From Flavipsychrobacter sp. (GTDB lineage Bacteria > Bacteroidota > Bacteroidia > Chitinophagales > Chitinophagaceae), in the NCBI GenBank assembly GCA_021156265.1, contig JAJNBR010000118.1, forward strand, positions 1-8,244: a stretch of 8,244 bases of DNA, in the 5' to 3' direction. Under the pieces are notes generated by a model. That model ran no database searches. It was not told the DNA's origin and saw only the letters and a program-made list of their open reading frames with translations. The position numbers were made by a program, and so were the translations under genes. Shown here in pieces: positions 6,491 to 8,244 of the stretch; positions within the stretch are counted from its first letter, which is position 1, and every line of letters begins with the position of its first letter.

Positions 6491-7504
6491 TCAATTTATG
6501 CGGCACACAACCACTGACATGTCGTCGGTCTTTCGCGCAAAATCCTTATACAGCGCTGCGGCGAATATGGAGAGATCGTGTCTAAATATAGCCGGATATT
6601 TCTGGTTCTCCCAACGTGTTTTTATCCCATCAGAGCACAGAACCATGATCTGGCCGTGCTCATGGTCTAATGTCTGGTCTTTCATGGTAGTAGGAATATT
6701 CATCCCTATAATACCATTGTACGACAGGAAATTCTTACCCGAAAAACTGTTGTGTACGCGGGCCATGATATTTCCGATACCACATATCAGCCATTTCTTT
6801 TCGTTAAAATCATACATGACTATCGTTCCAACAAGGCCCCTTGTTTTTTTTACCGAGGTGTGCATAAACTGCAACATCTCTACGGGACTTTTTTCGCGGT
6901 TGAGGCGAAATGCCTTTACTGCTTCTATCACTGCTTTGTGCGCTTCGGGACCATGACCCAGGCCATCTCCCAAAAACAGGCGAAGCGTATCGTTGGTGAG
7001 CTTTGCACTATAACTATCGCCGCAAACTTTTTCACCGGGCTTTGGAAGGACAATAGACCGAACTTCAGCAACCGGCTTCTTCCTGTGGTGTGGCAGCTCG
7101 TGTTTGTATACACGCGATAATACTATGGTACCCCAATCCTTTATGGAATACACGTCGCATACATCCGACAGCCGTTTGATCGCCCCCAGGCCCTGGCCCA
7201 GGGTATTGGTGGTAGACATACCGTCTTCCATCATTTTACCTACGTCGGCAATGCCTGGTCCGTTGTCTATACTGATCAGCTCTATTACTTCGTTAGTGCC
7301 TTCTTTATACAAGCGAAACAGCATCTCTCCGCCGCCGCCGTGTTTCACAAGATTAGACGCCATTTCGGCAATGATGATATCCAGTTCGGCTCGTTTGTTA
7401 GCGCTAAAATCAGTCTGGGATATAAGTTGCTTCAGGTCTTTCTTTAAAATGGCCAGGTAGCTTCTATCGGACGCGTTAAAACTGATGTGCTGTGCATTAT
7501 CCAT
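6491..7504 (-). CDS. RsbT-like kinase fused to RsbX/SpoIIE-like PP2C phosphatase
   Basis: This 337-residue cytoplasmic protein joins two enzymes of the partner-switching pathway. Residues 1-135 are a GHKL ATPase of the RsbT/anti-sigma-factor type with all ATP-binding motifs: N-box with Glu47 and Asn51 (AEMASNLVKH), G1 DNGPGI at 80-85, and G2 LGQGLGAIKRL around 102-112. Residues about 145-337 are a compact PP2C-class serine phosphatase of RsbX size: CGDSY with Asp163, LGDGLGHG with Asp180 and His184, CSDGI with Asp292, and TDDMSVVV with Asp327 and Asp328, the expected metal-binding acidic residues. In Bacillus, RsbX dephosphorylates the RsbS and RsbR stressosome proteins and so resets the system. 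Here the same chain may also phosphorylate an STAS protein. The ATG at 7504-7502 lies within the end of rsbT (8-base overlap, ATGGATAA), indicating translational coupling. Proteins of this design are usually annotated as ATP-binding SpoIIE family phosphatases. Confidence 0.92.
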   Translation of the reverse strand: MDNAQHISFNASDRSYLAILKKDLKQLISQTDFSANKRAELDIIIAEMASNLVKHGGGGEMLFRLYKEGTNEVIELISIDNGPGIADVGKMMEDGMSTTNTLGQGLGAIKRLSDVCDVYSIKDWGTIVLSRVYKHELPHHRKKPVAEVRSIVLPKPGEKVCGDSYSAKLTNDTLRLFLGDGLGHGPEAHKAVIEAVKAFRLNREKSPVEMLQFMHTSVKKTRGLVGTIVMYDFNEKKWLICGIGNIMARVHNSFSGKNFLSYNGIIGMNIPTTMKDQTLDHEHGQIMVLCSDGIKTRWENQKYPAIFRHDLSIFAAALYKDFARKTDDMSVVVCRIN

Positions 7505-7910
7505 TCTTCCATTTTATCAGCGTTACTGTAGTGCCTAGGCCTACTACGCTTTTTATATCAAATTCGCTGGCCAGCCGCCTGGCTCCCGGCAATCCCAGGC
7601 CCAAACTTTTACCTGTGCTAAATCCATCTTTCATGGCGGTGGCTATATCCGCTATGCCCGGCCCCTTGTCAATGAACGTTAGCCTGATCCCATTCTCCCG
7701 GCCCTTACTCACCACCTCAATAATCGTCTCGCCGCCATTTGCATATCGCAGCATGTTCCTGACAAGCTCGCTGGCGGCTGTTATAAGCTTCGTCTGGTTC
7801 ACAAGGCCCATGCCTATCTTAACTGCATATTCCTTTACCCGGTTCCTGAAGGGCACCACATCCTGCTCCTTTAGAATGAGCATCTGGTCTTTACTCAGTA
7901 CTGTGATCAT
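7497..7910 (-). CDS. rsbT: RsbT, stressosome serine kinase / switch protein
   Basis: This 137-residue protein is close in size and layout to Bacillus RsbT (133 residues). It has the N-box TAASELVRN (Glu48, Asn52), G1 DKGPGI with Asp81 at the position of the Bacillus catalytic Asp78, MKDGFSTGKSLGLGLPGARRL (93-113) forming the ATP lid and G2 box, and the terminal GTTVTLIKW strand. In the known system RsbT is held by the RsbR-RsbS stressosome, phosphorylates serine on RsbS after a stress signal, leaves the complex and activates a downstream partner (RsbU in Bacillus). The chosen start is the ATG at 7910-7908, which gives the family's usual length and overlaps the rsbS stop by 20 bases; a TTG at 7940-7938 would add ten residues without family support. 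No RsbU is visible in the window, so its target here is unknown. Confidence 0.93.
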   Translation of the reverse strand: MITVLSKDQMLILKEQDVVPFRNRVKEYAVKIGMGLVNQTKLITAASELVRNMLRYANGGETIIEVVSKGRENGIRLTFIDKGPGIADIATAMKDGFSTGKSLGLGLPGARRLASEFDIKSVVGLGTTVTLIKWKNG

Positions 7911-8244
7911 CCGTATCTGGTTCGCCCGCGTCAGTAACAATTTTCTTATTCAGGAGCTCCATGCCTTTCTCAACGTTAAGGGCCGTGTAAACCCCGGCCA
8001 GCGGCAATCCGAGCTCAATAAGCGTAATAGCTACTGCAGGTTGCATACCCACTACTACCGTTTCTGCATCCAGTATTTTACACATACTGGCAATGTTGCC
8101 GATGATGCGGCCCATGAAAGAATCCACAATAGAAACAGCCGAAATATCGATAAGCACTCCCCTGGCACCCGTTGCACTGACCATTTTTATCAGGTCAGCC
8201 TCGAGAGTTAATGCGAGGCGGTCATACAGATCAACCTGGATAGT
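7891..8244 (-). CDS. rsbS: RsbS, STAS-domain stressosome scaffold (partial, start beyond window)
   Basis: The frame is open from the window edge at 8244 to a TAA at 7893-7891, 117 codons, and the first visible residues TIQVDLYDRLALTLEADL match the early part of RsbS, so roughly 15-20 N-terminal residues are missing. The Met at 8184-8182 is internal, not the start. The STAS core is intact: GVLIDISAVSIVDSF contains the serine (codon 8121-8119) at the position of Bacillus RsbS Ser59, the residue phosphorylated by RsbT, followed by the hallmark GMQPAVAITLIELG and VYTALNVEKGMELL. RsbS is the single-domain scaffold that, with RsbR-type proteins, forms the large cytoplasmic stressosome and holds RsbT. 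The C-terminus has a short acidic extension (TDAGEPDTDDHSTE) past the STAS fold. An rsbR-type sensor gene probably lies just beyond the window's right end, but this cannot be seen. Confidence 0.93.
   Translation of the reverse strand, partial: TIQVDLYDRLALTLEADLIKMVSATGARGVLIDISAVSIVDSFMGRIIGNIASMCKILDAETVVVGMQPAVAITLIELGLPLAGVYTALNVEKGMELLNKKIVTDAGEPDTDDHSTE

Noticed and set aside
6486..6506. GTG start seven codons upstream for the histidine kinase
   Set aside because: It would overlap the upstream stop by 16 bases and use a non-ATG start; the ATG at 6485-6483, five bases after that stop, fits the RsbT-like N-terminus and operon spacing better. It cannot be fully excluded.
7911..7940. TTG start giving a 147-residue RsbT
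   Set aside because: The extra ten residues have no counterpart in RsbT, and an ATG at 7910-7908 gives the usual length.
8182..8184. ATG as the start of RsbS
   Set aside because: The frame continues upstream to the window edge with residues (TIQVDLYDRLALTLEADL) that match the N-terminal STAS strand and helix, so this Met is internal.

Overview
The window looks like a piece of a Bacteroidota chromosome, probably Chitinophagaceae-like. The reasons are the protein flavour (a double-length M16 peptidase, a histidine kinase with an ASHDLQEPLRK-type H-box), the lack of purine-rich Shine-Dalgarno sequences before most starts, and moderate GC. This placement is inference; there is no rRNA or tRNA to anchor it. 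I see no mobile element, CRISPR array or RNA gene, and no gene-free stretch longer than about 130 bases.

Plus-strand half (1-4834). The window opens inside the last 65 codons of a beta-strand-rich, probably exported protein. Next comes a stand-alone 952-residue secreted zinc peptidase of family M16 (active first half, inactive second half), closed by a strong hairpin terminator. A two-gene unit follows. Its first gene is a PLP-fold enzyme that would usually be auto-named a DegT/DnrJ/EryC1/StrS aminotransferase. It has histidine where aminotransferases carry the Schiff-base lysine, and it resembles the sugar 3-dehydratase E1 (RfbH/AscC type) from end to end, yet it lacks the four iron-sulfur cysteines of E1. 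One base after its stop begins a small two-helix membrane protein with an acidic tail. A hairpin terminator at 4813-4834 separates this unit from the convergent minus-strand operon.

Minus-strand half (8244-4863, transcribed right to left). This is a tightly packed stressosome-type partner-switching operon: RsbS (STAS scaffold, start beyond the window edge), RsbT (serine kinase of the GHKL/HATPase_c_2 class), a fusion of a second RsbT-like kinase to an RsbX/SpoIIE-like PP2C phosphatase, and a PAS-containing sensor histidine kinase. The genes overlap by 20 bp, overlap by 8 bp, and are spaced by 5 bp. Expected logic from the Bacillus paradigm: RsbT phosphorylates the RsbS serine and is released to activate a downstream target, and the RsbX-like phosphatase resets the system. 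In Bacillus the target is the RsbU phosphatase feeding sigma-B; no RsbU, RsbV, RsbW, sigma factor or response regulator is visible here, so the output is unknown.

The most unusual feature is the N-terminus of the histidine kinase. Its first ~140 residues align by eye with RsbT itself, but the ATP-binding N-box asparagine, the G1 and G2 glycines and most of the ATP lid are gone. Three consecutive genes thus carry RsbT-like domains: a free kinase, one fused to the phosphatase, and a degenerate one fused to a histidine kinase. A plausible reading is that the degenerate domain docks on the stressosome as an RsbT mimic and links partner switching to a phosphorelay.
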